A stretch of DNA of 64,000 nt from Locusta migratoria (GCA_026315105.1 CM048745.1:756482006-756546005), one strand, 5' to 3'. Positions 44,226 to 54,702 are shown, numbered from the stretch's first letter. The notes: generated from the sequence alone by a model not told the origin. Program-made: numbers and translations.

Positions 44226-44300
44226 TACACCTGATGACGGGACATAGGTCCTAAAATCCGGGTCGTTCCACCTTTTAATATATAAATTCTTGCACTTTTT
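44226..44300 (+). repeat. Hammerhead-like core, Penelope-type end
   Basis: CTGATGA (44231-44237), hairpin GGGAC/GGTCC, then AAAATCCGGGTCG in place of GAAAC, followed by an AT-rich stretch. Base-paired stem II is good; the G of GAAA has been lost. Confidence 0.5.
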
Positions 44301-44359
44301 ACATAAAATTTTTAGAACAAAGTGACACACTACTTTCGCTACAAAGTGGGTGGAACTAA

Positions 44360-44540
44360 AATTGTTCAAATGTTTGTAAATCTATCGGACCAAACTGCGT
44401 GGTCATCAGTCTGTAGCTTACAAACTAACCTAAGGACGACACACACACCCATGCCCCAGGGAGGACTCGAACCTCCACGGCGAGCAACCGCGCACTCCGC
44501 AGCGAGACGCTTTAGACCGCTCGGCTACTCCACTGCAGCT
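44360..44540 (-). mobile_element. SINE-A subfamily 2
   Basis: Complement copy from TTGTTCAAATGTTTGTAAAT to CTCGGCTACTCCACTGCAG. Flanking GGGTGGAACT and GGGTTGAACT look like a diverged duplication. Confidence 0.88.
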
Positions 44541-45182
44541 GGGTTGAACTGCAAGCCCTCTACAACGGTTGTGTGTGATTTGAAAATACTTTGTTGCTTA
44601 ACTCGGGTAAAAAAAAAAAAAAAAAACTAGGGCTCCGGAGGTCAAATAATGACGTTTTGTGATTGAAGTGTCCATTCATGAAACAAAAAATTTATATTTG
44701 CCTTTCAGGGACGATTTATTTTAATTGCAAAAGAAGCAGAGTTTGAATAATCGCTTCAGAATATTTATTGACTTGTTTCGACAGATGTAGGCTGCCATCA
44801 TCGGTTCTTGTGTGTTATTAAAAGTTCATGACCCACAGGTCAACCATTGGTGTTGTTCTTTAGTCCCCTTAAAAAAGCCCCAAAATAGCAGGATCCTGGG
44901 AACATCAGGTTGCAAGAGTAAAAACATCGTTCACATGTAATATTTCATCCAATAACACAATGGTTTCTCACAATAGGAATGTTGAGGCAGAGTGAAAAAT
45001 TGTAGATATTTACCTATAGCTCCGAACTGGAGTTATCTAAACAATTGATTCTCCTTGTAAAGTAGAAAAAAGAAAAACAAAATGCCGTTGTCTGTGATGG
45101 TGCAGAGAGGATAAATAATAAAGCTGACAAAAGACAGATGTGTAAAATGGCTGCCGTACGCTTTTTTTCGTGAATGGAAGCA
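44541..45182. other. Spacer with one Penelope-type end
   Basis: Mostly unassigned. On the minus strand 44808-44755 reads CCGATGATGGCAGCC, CTGTCGAAACAAGTCAATAA, a hammerhead-like core with CCGATGA in place of CTGATGA and an AATAAA straight after. Confidence 0.4.
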
Positions 45183-45375
45183 AATCAAAATGTTCAAATG
45201 TTTTTAAAGCTTATGGGACTTAACTGCGTGGTCATCAGTCCCTAAACTTACAAACTACTTATGAACTAACTTATACTAAAGACGGCACAAACATCCATGC
45301 CCGACGGGGGATTCGAACCCCCGACGCGGAACGGCCTCACGTAACGTAGTAGAGCGTCTCAATGCGCTCGGCCGT
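45183..45375 (-). mobile_element. SINE-A subfamily 3
   Basis: Complement copy with GGGATTCGAACCCCCGACG. Target duplication GTGAATGGAAGCA at 45170-45182 and 45376-45388. Confidence 0.93.
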
Positions 45376-45519
45376 GTGAATGGAAGCAGTGAAGTTCAAG
45401 GTTAGGCAGTCTTGACGCACTCGCCCGTAATGTATGGAAATCCCCGCAGTGATGTCGTTCATGCGGAGCAGTTCAGTGACTCATTCATCGCCAGGAACTG
45501 GTTCGCTGCCTTTCCCTGA

Positions 45520-45675
45520 GCCTTTCGCATTCGGGAGGACGTCGGTTCAAACCCAACCACCCAGATTTGGATTTTCCGTGATTTAATCTGGATCGTTCTA
45601 GGTAAATGTCGCGAACGTTCCTTTCAAAAGGCACGGCCGATTTCCTTCCCCGTCCTTTAAGAAAACATTTCGTAA
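45520..45675 (+). mobile_element. SINE-C, 5'-truncated
   Basis: GCATTCGGGAGGACGTCGGT, TTGGATTTTCCGTGATTTAA, TTCCTTTCAAAAGGCACGGC and CGATTTCCTTCCCCGTCC match, in order, the copy on the minus strand at 63206-63460. Only the second half of the tRNA-derived head is present. Confidence 0.75.
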
Positions 45676-45785
45676 AATGCATTTACGGCTGTTGACACTC
45701 ACCTAACCAAAGCATTCAAAAACATTTCGGCCTTATGATCCGATTCCCACGATCACGTTGTCGTTGTCCCCAAGTAATAATTTTT

Positions 45786-46519
45786 ACGGTAGTAACACTA
45801 AAAGTGGGCCTCTGCGATCGTCTTTTGACAGATCGAAATTTAAATGAAAATAACGGCTTATTCATTCATCTGACACAAAAATTGAATAATCGAATTTGTA
45901 GAGGAGAAAATTCTCTACAACTTTGCTCTCCTATGTTTTTATCATATCTCGAATCGTTTCAGAGATATTTGCAAACATAACGGCGATTTTGAGATGTATG
46001 TCTGTCTGTCCGTAACGTGTTTCCTGTTTTTTAAGACGAACCGTTCAACCGATCAGCTCCAAATTTTACAGACATAATTGTAGGCCGCCAGAGACCAGAA
46101 CCTCCCTTTTTCAAATTTTTCGGACACAAAATCCGGTAGTAATACCAAAAAACCCATTTGTAATATAATTGTGATTTCAAACGAACCGTTCATCTGACAC
46201 GAAAATTGAATAACCTAATTAGTAGAGGGGAAAATTCTCTACAACTTCGTTCTATTATTTTTTTTCATATCTTGCATCGTTGCAGAGATATTTGTAAAAA
46301 AACGGCGATTTGACGATGTCTCTCTCGCTGTAACGTGTTACCACTTTTTAGGTCGAACCGTTCAACCGATCGGCACCAAATTTTACGGACATAATTGTTG
46401 GCTACCAGAGACCAGAATCGTGCTTCATGGTATATTTAGGACAAGAAATACATTAGTAATACCAAAAAAGCCGTTTGTAATGTAATTTTAATTGCAAATA
46501 AACCGTTCATCTGACGCGA

Positions 46520-46602
<83 letters not shown>

Positions 46603-47125
46603 TTTGAGAGATATTTGCAAAAATAACGGAGTTTTGACGCCATCTATTGAATTAACGAAAACCAGCCTTTGGCGGATGTCACGTGACATTCCTCGCACAG
46701 AACTCTCCCTGGCGTTACGTATTTGATGATTTTCTTATTGTAACTTACACGTTATCATTTCAAAGCAATGGCACACTGAAGAATTAACGAAAGAACGTCG
46801 TTATTCGTACGATAAATGATAATCTAGTGTCTACAAATGCCACATTAGCATCAGTTAACAATGGCCATCAATAGTATGAAATTAAAGAGCACAACTTCTA
46901 ACTCTTATAAGTAGCGTAGTAGGCAATGCGTTGGACTGTGATGCTGAAGGTCAGAGGTTCGAAACCTATAATCACAACCTTAATTTTTTCCTTAATGGTT
47001 TCAGACACTCTTACTAATTAATTTTTTATTATTTAGATTATTATTTGTGTCCAAAATGTTTGCAAAAACGTATAAAACTACAAATCTAAAGTGGGCCGTA
47101 AAACACGTCACAGCGATTATTTTTT
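45786..47125 (+). repeat. Composite 1.4-kb repeat, copy 2
   Basis: Same order as copy 1 at 30040: starts TACGGTAGTAACACTAAAAG, three tandem units with AACCGTTCAACCGATC, a tRNA-like segment at 46912-46978 and end AAACTACAAATCTAAAGTGG. In the third unit about 75 bp have been replaced by a (TA)n tract. Similarity ends at about 47125. Confidence 0.75.
46526..46600. repeat. (TA)n microsatellite
   Basis: About 37 TA units inside unit 3 of the composite repeat. Peptides rich in Ile and Tyr on both strands here are artefacts of this run. Confidence 0.95.
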
Positions 47126-47463
47126 TCTCTGCCCTCTTCCTGGCTCCCAGCTCTCAGGCAACGCTCTTCACACCCTTCCTTATCGACTGGGTGGTCTGGC
47201 GACTGACAACAGTAAGTCTCAACGCAATTCATTATACACATGTGTCGATGTTACACCCGCGTTGACTGTTACTCGCGATATCCCTCTTATCCTTCCATAA
47301 AAGTAAGTTGCTTTCGTACGTGACCAAGGCCGTATCGGTCTTTGTCAAGCGCGCTTACACGGAGGGGCCGTAAATCTGGCCAAAAAAAAAAAAAAAAATT
47401 AAAGGTCCTACAACGTTTAAGAATTAACCGGATGACGTATGCAAAATGAAAAATGACAGTTCA

Positions 47464-47552
47464 AAATTTCAAAAGTTTGTAAATCTGTGGGACTCAACTA
47501 CTCTGATTGTGAGTCCCTAGGCTTACAAACTACTTAAACTAAACTAACCTAA

Positions 47553-47607
<55 letters not shown>

Positions 47608-47686
47608 TGGAGGACTCGAAACTCCGATGGCGAGCAAATGTGCGCTCCGCAGCAAGACGCCTTGGAACGGTCGGCCACTCCACCGC
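47464..47686 (-). mobile_element. SINE-A subfamily 2 with CA expansion
   Basis: Complement copy; the CACACACACC usual in this subfamily has grown into a (CA)n tract at 47561-47605. Flanking AAAAATGACAGTTC and AAAAATGTCAGTTC are the target duplication. Box B is GAGGACTCGAAACTCC. Confidence 0.88.
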
Positions 47687-48314
47687 GAAAAATGTCAGTT
47701 CTCTTGTGTTCCTACGTTTTTTCATGTAAAATTCAGCTTGATCGCAAATTCTTTTATTTATTTATTTCTTTGTTAAACTGATTTCGACCACTTACACAAC
47801 CATCTTCAAAGCACAACCATAATGTTGGCCACCGATCGTTCTCAGCTGGAGCTGCCTTAAAGGTTGAATGTTGACTGCTCTTCTACCTACCCTTGGACCG
47901 CCACTGTACAGGCAGTCATTTCTACAATGCAGTTTCATCCCGTGACTTCATATAGATGTGAGTACTGTACTGAGGGACGAAAGTGTGTCTATGTGACTAA
48001 CTGTTCAGGCACTTTCCGCCAACAGAGCTCCCTCACACGCAACTATGTTCTGCCTGCTGCTTCGCTACAGTACATTACCATATCAGAAGTCGTTACCTAA
48101 AGCTTCCAGTTGCCTGTTTCTACCGTCTGAGAAATGGGCTAATAGTCGGGTAGGTAAAAAAAGATGGTGGAGTATTCAATTCAATTCCTCGCCCCGCCTC
48201 TCCCCTGCATTGAAAAAGTAAATCAAAAATGTCTGTGGCTCATTAATAATTTTACAGGAATTGTTAGTTATCGTGCATAATAGGCATCTATTTATCTTCA
48301 TTCAATGAGTAGAA
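47687..48314. other. Spacer with one Penelope-type end
   Basis: Minus-strand 47818-47752 reads TTGAAGATGGTTGTGTAAG, GGTCGAAATCAGTTTAAC, AAATAAATAAATAAAAG, an eroded version of the hammerhead/AATAAA module. Nothing else recognised. Confidence 0.4.
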
Positions 48315-49510
48315 CGCGGTGCCGCACGGATACGAGCATATGGAATAGTTTCACAGATTTGTGAGTGGCTGGAAGACTTCCTAAGTAATGGAACGCAGTA
48401 CGTTGTTCTCGAAAGTGAATGTTCATTAGAGACGAGTACATCATTTCGAATCATTGACCTTCAGCATCACAATCCAACGCATTGCCTACTACGCTACCTA
48501 TAAGAGTTAGAAGTTGCGTTCTTTAATTTCATACTATTGATGGCCATTGTTAACTGATGCTAATATGGCATTTGTAGACACTAGATTATCATTTATCGTA
48601 CGAAGAACGACGTGTTTTTGTTAATTCTTCAGTGTACCATTGCTTTGAAATGACAACGCGTTAGTTACAATAAGAAAATCATCAAATACGTAACGCAGAG
48701 TTCTCTGCGAGGAATTTCACGTGACATCCGCGAACGATAAGAGATATTAAAAAAAAAATTCTCTTCTACAAATTCGTTTATTCAATTTTCGCGTCAGCTG
48801 AACGGTTTCTTTGCAATTAAAATTACATTACAAGCGGCTTTTTTTTGGTATTATTAACGTATTTCTTGTCCTAAATTAGGAAAAACAATTCAATAATGTT
48901 CGAATACAACATTAGTCGTGAGCTTCTTGTTACAGTCGCGTCGTTCAAATATCTAGGCTTGACATTGCAGAGCGACATGAAATGGAACGAACATGTAAGG
49001 GCAGTTGTGAATGAGGCGGACGGCCAATTTCGGTTTATTGGGAGAATTTTCGGAAGATGTGCTTCATCTGTAAAGGAGACCGCGTATAAAACGCTTGTAC
49101 GACCACGTCTTGAGTATTGCTCAAGTGTTTGGAACCCGTAGCAGATCAGTTTAAAGCAAGACATGGAAGCAGTTCAGAGGCGAGCAGCTAGGTTCGTTAC
49201 TGGTAGGTTCGACCAATGCGCGAGTGTCAAAGAAATGCTCCTGGAGCTCAAATGAGTATCCCTGGAGGGAAGACTATGATCTTTCCGAGAAATTCTGTTG
49301 AGGAATTTGAAGATACTGTAGAACGATTTTCCTGATGCCTCTTTACTTTTCGCTTAAAATCACAAAGACAACAGAAATTAGGCTCGTACAGAGACATATA
49401 GAAATCTTTTTTCCCTTAACCTATTTGAGAGTGGGATAGGAAAGGAAGGGCCTAATGTGGTACAGTGTACCCTCCGCCACACACCTTACGGTGGATTTCA
49501 GGTGTAGAAA
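48315..49510 (+). mobile_element. CR1/Jockey-group LINE family 2, split
   Basis: 48315-48443 gives YGIVSQICEWLEDFLSNGTQ and VVLESECSLETST. Foreign DNA (48445-48870, minus strand, third copy of the composite repeat) follows. From 48885 it resumes: FEYNISRELLVTVASFKYLG, MKWNEHVRAVVNEADGQFRF, LVRPRLEYCSSVWNP, a stop, MEAVQRRAARFVTGRFDQC, and the 3' end ACACACCTTACGGTGGATTT. About 150 codons including motif C are missing at the join, so a deletion accompanied the insertion. Same family as 23558-24445. Confidence 0.8.
48445..48872 (-). repeat. Composite 1.4-kb repeat, partial copy 3
   Basis: Complement contains GTAGGCAATGCGTTGGAT (tRNA-like segment), AATGCCATATTAGCATC, ACGTCGTTCTTCGTACG and GTTCAGCTGACGCGAAAATT, as in copies 1 and 2. 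Only the right-hand third is present. Confidence 0.7.
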
Positions 49511-49739
49511 ACAGGCGTATGCGCTGCTGTTGGCCTTTGGATGCTTTGTTCTAGAACATTTGTTGTAGGATCCCGAATTCATACTTCAGTCTACTATTAT
49601 AGTGCGAATGACGTCTTAAATACGCTAAAGCAGTGAAAGTCTTAAGTTTACTTGTTAATCGTTGCACTGCACCCTTCTAGATATTTGTCGATCCAGCTCC
49701 ATAGTACTTTTATTGTTACCAAAAAGGAAAAATGCCTGA
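49511..49739. other. Unassigned spacer
   Basis: Nothing supported. Confidence 0.3.
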
Positions 49740-49800
49740 TGTTCTGCAAAATTGTTTATTGAGTCACTAACCGGCTTGCGGCTTCTTACACCACCATCAG
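49740..49800 (-). repeat. Hammerhead-like module at the Penelope element end
   Basis: Complement reads CCTGATGGTGGTGTAAGAAG, CCGCAAGCCGGTTAG, TGACTCAATAAACAATT. Against the core CTGATGA-hairpin-GAAA, A9 is changed to G and GAAA to GCAAG, so the copy is eroded. It lies about 450 bp past the GIY-YIG remnant, on the same strand. Confidence 0.5.
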
Positions 49801-50249
49801 GTAACAACTGAATGTCGCTAACATTTGTTCATAGATGCCCGACTTACAAATATATTGACATTTTCGCAGGAAAGAGTTACATTTTTATGGAAAGTGTTAC
49901 ATTTCTATGGCACTCAATTACATTTACTAAAATATGAAAAGCTGATTTTTATGTGTAGTGGTTACCGTTAAAAAGTGGGGAGGAGGGCAAGGGAGAAAGA
50001 GTACAAAAGTGGTAACATGGGATACATTTAACAAACTGGTAACTTCTTGAGAATTAAAACCTATTTTAGTAGAGGGGAAAATGGAAACTGGATTTGACGA
50101 TTTGCTATCCCAGTGACCTTAGCCATATTTTTATTGATTTCCAGTATTTCCAATAGAGTTATCTTTCTGCTTTTGTAGAGATAATGTTAGATTGCACAGT
50201 CTACATCGTAAGTATGGTTTTCGATGAGAAGGTTACGGCAAAGGTTGAA

Positions 50250-50372
50250 TCTTTCTTTCTTAACCACCAGCTTCTCTCATGTTCGGATAGTCTAATAGCT
50301 ACAGCCCTGGCAGACTGACCAATATACACTTTTACACAATGTCTGCATGTGATCTTATATTCACGACTCTGT
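50250..50372 (-). pseudogene. GIY-YIG endonuclease remnant of the Penelope-like element
   Basis: KITCRHCVKVYIGQSARAVA followed by IRLSEHERSWW gives the Y-I-G half of the GIY-YIG motif, the conserved Arg and the EH pair. A GIY-like partner, REYKI, precedes it by eleven residues. The CxxC before VYIGQ is typical of Penelope-type enzymes. Confidence 0.75.
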
Positions 50373-50882
50373 GATAGGGGTTGAATTTTGTCTTTAGTAT
50401 TGAATAAATATTTAGAAATGCTGCTTAAGTTTTAAAATTAAGGTGTGTAATTTAGATATTTTTAACTTTTTAGCAAGGTGATCTAAAATTTTGACTAAAT
50501 ACGGAATGAGACACCAGTTTTCTGATTATTGACTTAAGATTCAGTATTTATAGAATATCTTAATAATTCAATTGTGAATTTAATTTTATGTTGAGAATTT
50601 AAATGTAAAAAATTATCCAATTTTCTAGTGGTACCACTCCATAAACGCAGCACTTTATCCAAATATCTGAACGAGTGAATAATTACTGGTTCTTTCTGTA
50701 AGAAAACCTGCTCAAAATAATCCATAAAAATCTCAGTATGGGACTAAGTGCAGAACCCATAGCTAGACGGTAATACTAGCTTTGAAACTGGAAGTAATTT
50801 TGACAGTCAATAGCAGTGATTACGTCATGCGATTGTACAGGGTTTACTTTAGATTTATGCAAAATGTCAGTAAGGATGTATA

Positions 50883-52283
50883 TACCGGGTGATCAAAAAG
50901 TCACTACAAATTTGAAAACTTAATAAACCATGGAATAATTTAGATAACAATAATAATAATGTCCAACAAATGGCGCTGGACAGCAAAACTTCAGTGACTC
51001 TGCATGAAAATCGTGTATAATAAGGAGCTGTAATGAGGGAAAGAATCAGATGCACCAGCAGTCGCAGCACGTTGACGTTATCTGAAAAGGATCTTTTAGT
51101 TGTTGTTGTTGTTTTGAGGAGGCTAAACATCTAGGTCATCAATCCTGCACTTTTAGTGGAGCTGTATTATCAGAATGGGGAATGTGCTAGTTCTGTGTTA
51201 CGATCCTATCGCCATAGGAAGGGGATTCGAATGGGTAAAGGTCCGTTGACAAATGCATCTGTGGCGAGAATGATTTCGAATTTCGAGGCGACGGGTTGTT
51301 CAGACGATAGACCCGTAGTGGCCGACCGAGCACAAGGCGTAATGCCGCTGAGACAGTTTAGGAAGAAATGGAGACTGTAGCGGGTTCGTCTATGCACGGG
51401 GAAGTCAGCGCTCGTGCAGTCACACGTCGCACTGGTATTCCATACACTACTGTTTGGTTGGCAGTTAGGCGTACCCTCCGATGCTATCCGTAAAGAATCC
51501 ATCGGTATCATGAACTTTTACCTGGCGATTTAGTGAAGCGAAAGGCATTTGCGGTGTGGGCGTTTCAAAAGATGGCGGAAGATGAAGATTGGTTGAGTAA
51601 CGCGTTGTGGACCGACGAAGCTCATTTCACGCTCCGAGGGTCTGTCAACGCCCACAACTGAGAATTTGGACTACCGAAAATCCTAGAACTGTCGTGGAAA
51701 CTCCACCGCACGACGAGAAAGTCACGGTATGGGTTGGATTTACCACACCTACCCTTATCGCCCTTTTTTCTTCGAGGAACTGCGTGATTCTGGTTTTGTA
51801 ACTGCCACCGTGACGGGTGAGAGGTACGCCGATATGTTACAGAATCGCAGAATCGCCTGGCTGATAAATATCTGCTGGAAGGTATGATTTTTATCCAGGA
51901 TGGCGCTCCACCCCATATTGCTAGACGTCTAAGCTCTCTTACGTGCGTCGTTTGGTGATGATCGTGTGCTCAGTTGCCACTTTCGTCAAGCTTGGCCTGC
52001 CAGGTCCCCAGACCTCTGTCCGAGCAATTATTGGCTTTGGGGTTACCTGAAGTCGCAAGTGATTGACCGACATCTCTAGGGATGCTGAAAGACAACATCC
52101 GACGTCAATGCCTCACCATAGCTCCGGACATGCTTTACAGTGCTGTTTTCAACATTATTCCTCGACTACAGCTATTGTTGAGGAATGATGGTGAACACAT
52201 TGAGCATTTCCTGTAAAGAACATCATCTTTGCTTTGTCTTAATTTGTTATGCTAATTATTGCTTTTTTGATCAGATGAAGCGC
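50883..52283 (+). mobile_element. mariner-like transposon inserted in the Penelope element
   Basis: Left end CGGGTGATCAAAAAGTCA; right end GCTTTTTTGATCAGATGAAG, its imperfect inverse. Coding pieces in order: TLSEKDLLV, (49-bp insert), VELYYQNGECASSVLRSYRH and ATGCSDDRPVV (helix-turn-helix region of the DUF4817 type), RKAFAVWAFQKM, LWTDEAHFTLRGSVNAHN (first Asp), FIQDGAPPHIARR (second Asp), WPARSPDLCPSNYWLWGYL (third Asp), EHIEHFL at the C terminus (52198-52215). Stops and frameshifts are few but present. Insertion splits RT motifs A and B of the Penelope element. Confidence 0.8.
51101..51149 (+). mobile_element. 49-bp insertion with target duplication
   Basis: CTTTTAGT at 51093-51100 is repeated at 51150-51157, and removing the segment between restores the transposase frame (LSEKDLLVELYYQ). 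The insert begins with GTTGTTGTTGTTTTGAGG and has GGTCATCAATCCTGC, similar to the start of interspersed GTTGTT repeats such as the one at 58871. Confidence 0.7.
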
Positions 52284-53051
52284 CGTCTGTCGGACAGTTT
52301 TGAACTTTTTTTCCGGTAGATTTATGCTGTGAGGTCGTTCGTTTAGTTCGTTCGTTGTTGTTGACAATATTTGGCTCAGTTTTTTCATTACAGAGAGCTG
52401 AACCATAGCGCCCGGCTTGGTTAACAAACCAGTGACATCAAAAGGCACAAGCTTAGACCTTGCTGGGACCTGTATGGCTCTAATTCTGTCTACAAGAGCT
52501 ATGGAAGTTTCGACTCCAAACTCAGGTTTAAAATTGGTTTTCTTTTTAATCTCTTGCTAGTACATAACAAGGAGCAGAAAAGGATGACACTCCTGGCCTT
52601 TTATGTAATTTAGGTAGACCTTATAATGTAGGAGCCAAAGGATTCATATTGACTGGCATGAGGCTGTTTTTGTCATATTTACTTCTTTTATATGATTTTA
52701 TACCGGCTTTAACTTGTTCAATGAAACTAGCAGTTGGATCTTTGAGTAGCTGCTGAAAGTCTGTATTATCGAAGAACTGGTTCACTTTGTTGATATAATC
52801 ACTTTTATTCAAAAGTATTAAACTGTTTTATTTATCGGCTTTAGAAACAATGACATTATTAGAGATTATTATGTTATTAAACATCTGTAACACATTAATT
52901 TCGTTGCGTGATACTGCATCAAAATTAGAAGGAGCACTTTTTTTAATTGTTTTAGTATTTGCGAGATCATCCAGAAGGACACACTGGATTACATTTACTG
53001 CTTGAATACCGCATTGTATACTTTTAGCTGTGTGGTTTTTTTGCGCGCGTT

Positions 53052-53052
<1 letters not shown>

Positions 53053-53103
<51 letters not shown>
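53053..53103. repeat. (GT)n microsatellite
   Basis: About 25 GT units at the truncated end of the Penelope-like element. Confidence 0.95.
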
Positions 53104-53104
<1 letters not shown>

Positions 53105-53203
53105 CGTCTGTTCTGCAAGAACAGACGTTACTTCTAATCCTTCAGTTGTTATTCTTTCATATTGACAGAATATATGACATCAAATGTCTTTCTGTCTTTC
53201 TAG

Positions 53204-53392
53204 ACAGTTGCGCTGACCACTACATCACTGGGGACACAGTGATCACCGCCCTTCAAGGACTACCTAAGCACGCCTCCAATAAGACACAGCAGTTTGAGTA
53301 CTGTGGGCAGGGTAAAGCTGGGAATTTGACAGGAGGCATGCTTAGGTAGTCCTTGCAGGGGCGGTGATCACTGTGTCCCCAGTGGTGTATTG
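53204..53392. repeat. Inverted repeat with tRNA-like remnant
   Basis: Arms 53212-53274 and 53333-53390 are complements (GGGGACACAGTGATCACCGC and GCGGTGATCACTGTGTCCCC). The complement of 53203-53221 gives TGGTCAGCGCAACTGTCTAG, the box A half of the tRNA-like module that is complete at 53566-53635. Confidence 0.7.
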
Positions 53393-53404
53393 TATTTTCT
53401 CTAA

Positions 53405-53640
53405 ACACTCAGCGCGCCCGGTCAGGGGGCTCAACGCTGTCTGTAATAAAAAAGCTGAGCCAAGAACACATCGGACAAGAACGAACAAACAGAAGCAACG
53501 GTCGCAACGAACAGAACTACCTATAGAACAAAAAAAAAATAAAAAAAAATAAAAAATTATAAGGGTGGTGGTGTAGTGGTTAGCGCAACTGCCTAGAAAG
53601 CGGGAGACCCGGGTTCGAATCGCGGCTGGGTACACATTTT
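53405..53640 (+). repeat. Dual tRNA-like element
   Basis: First module: CAGCGCGCCCGGTCAGGGGG, CTCAACGCTGTCTGTAATAA, a box-A-type head without a box B. Linker: GCTGAGCCAAGAACACATCG and an A-rich stretch (53529-53558). Second module: GGTGGTGTAGTGGTTAGCGC (box A), CCCGGGTTCGAATCGCGG (box B). A second, more damaged copy is at 53870-54032. Confidence 0.6.
53566..53635 (+). repeat. tRNA-like module
   Basis: TAGTGGTTAGCGCAACTGCC, loop CTAGAAA, GCGGGAGACCCGGGTTCGAA. Anticodon arm CTGCCTAGAAAGCGG pairs poorly. Seen only as part of the dual element, so not called a tRNA gene. Confidence 0.5.
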
Positions 53641-53867
53641 CAGCTTTGCCCATTCGCAGTTTTTTTAAATTATATATACACTTCCGTTTACCCCCATAGG
53701 CAGTTGACAATTTCATTTCGAAAGCATTAATACACTCGATCCTTTGCGGCAATCCAGTATACGCAGCGAACAAGAGAAACTAATGGGCAAGAGGCACTAC
53801 CATCGTAGTGTGCTGTAAGTTAGAATTTGTATTGGAAGGGAAGCGAGCCTACATAGCCTGACTGGTC

Positions 53868-54032
53868 GCCGGCGAGGTAGCTCAGCGCGTTCGGTCATAA
53901 CAAATACACTGAGTCAACGACGCTACGAATTTCCTAGAAAAAACGAACCAAACCATCAAACCGGGAAACAATAAATAAAATTAAAATTGATTTCGGCGAC
54001 TACTGGGTTCGATTCCCGGTCCAGCACAAATT
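53868..54032 (+). repeat. Dual tRNA-like element, copy 2 (split module)
   Basis: GGCGAGGTAGCTCAGCGCGT with box A, then linker CACTGAGTCAACGACGCTAC and AT-rich sequence, then ACTGGGTTCGATTCCCGG (box B) and TCCAGCACAAATTTTCA. The second module has lost its box A half. Confidence 0.55.
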
Positions 54033-54039
54033 TTCAACT

Positions 54040-54555
54040 TTGCTATTGGATTTATTTCAATAGCCTGAAACGGTCGAAATGTTTAAATATTTCGAATTCA
54101 TAAAATTGCTTCCGCTAATGTCAACTTGTCCGAAAGAACAGACACCATATCAATAATTGTTCCAATTAACTTTTACATGCAACTGGTTGACCGATCAGTT
54201 GCTGAACTACAGCCATGTTTAAGATACCATGACGTTGCATTTTTATTGATGCTGTGTGAACCGCTGACGGCTCCGATGCATGGTAGAATTACAATGCAAC
54301 GTATACAGTCACGACACTCACACTGATTTTTGCTATACGCCACGATAGCAGCGCTCCAAGCGGCTGGCAAGCTACATTTCTGAATACGGTATCGCATGAG
54401 TGTGAATACTGTCGTTTAAATTGATTTTAACATACGTTTCACAACAGGGATTGTATGTAGTGCCATAAAATCGGTAATAACTAGGAAATAACTCCCCATT
54501 TGTCTTTATTAAATGTAAACTAAAGCTTCCACGGCCGTTGTCATTGTTGATAAAA
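54040..54555. other. Unassigned spacer
   Basis: Short open frames without known motifs. Confidence 0.35.
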
Positions 54556-54559
54556 CTCT

Positions 54560-54702
54560 TCTGGGTATTGGACCGCATCGTCAATATATCAAATATTTCA
54601 CCGACGTTTCGACCACTATTGCAAGCGGCCATCTTCTGGGAGTTACGTTTACTGACACCCAGAAGATGGCCGCTTGCAATAGTGGCCGAAACGTCAGTGA
54701 AA
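54560..54702. repeat. Inverted pair of hammerhead-like modules
   Basis: 54599-54642 (TTCACCGACGTTTCGACCAC ...) is the complement of 54657-54702 (... GTGGCCGAAACGTCAGTGAA), with a 14-bp loop. Each arm contains GAAGATGGCC, GCTTGCAATAGTGGCCGAAA, i.e. the stem II and GAAA part of the 16.1-kb family; the left side continues into GGGTATTGGACCGCATCGTC. The first core box reads CAGAAGA, not CTGAAGA. Confidence 0.65.

Larger units (their letters stand above)
49740..53052 (-). mobile_element. Penelope-like retroelement, split by a mariner-like transposon
   Basis: Minus-strand pieces in order: 53050-52828 (SAPSNFDAVSRNEINVLQ, NNVIVSKADK), 52812-52621 (LNKSDYINKVNQFFDN, DPTASFIEQVKAGIKS), 52448-52286 (PFDVTGLLTKPGAM, RT motif A), [insertion], 50775-50735 (LAMGSALSPIL, motif B), 50725-50534 (MDYFEQVFL, RYLDKVLRLW, motif C, LNSQHKIKFTIEL), 50372-50250 (SREYKITCRHCVKVYIGQSA, GIY-YIG endonuclease). 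The order RT then GIY-YIG defines Penelope-like elements. YLDK replaces the catalytic YxDD, and frames are broken. The end with a hammerhead-like module is at about 49800-49740. Confidence 0.8.

Noticed and set aside
46507..46726. Proteins rich in Ile-Tyr on both strands
   Set aside because: Products of the (TA)n microsatellite.
52828..53118. Protein with a Thr-His repeat
   Set aside because: The repeat is the (GT)n tract. Only the part after it belongs to the Penelope-like RT.
53003..53349. Plus-strand frame with a Cys-Val repeat
   Set aside because: Other strand of the same microsatellite, no domain.
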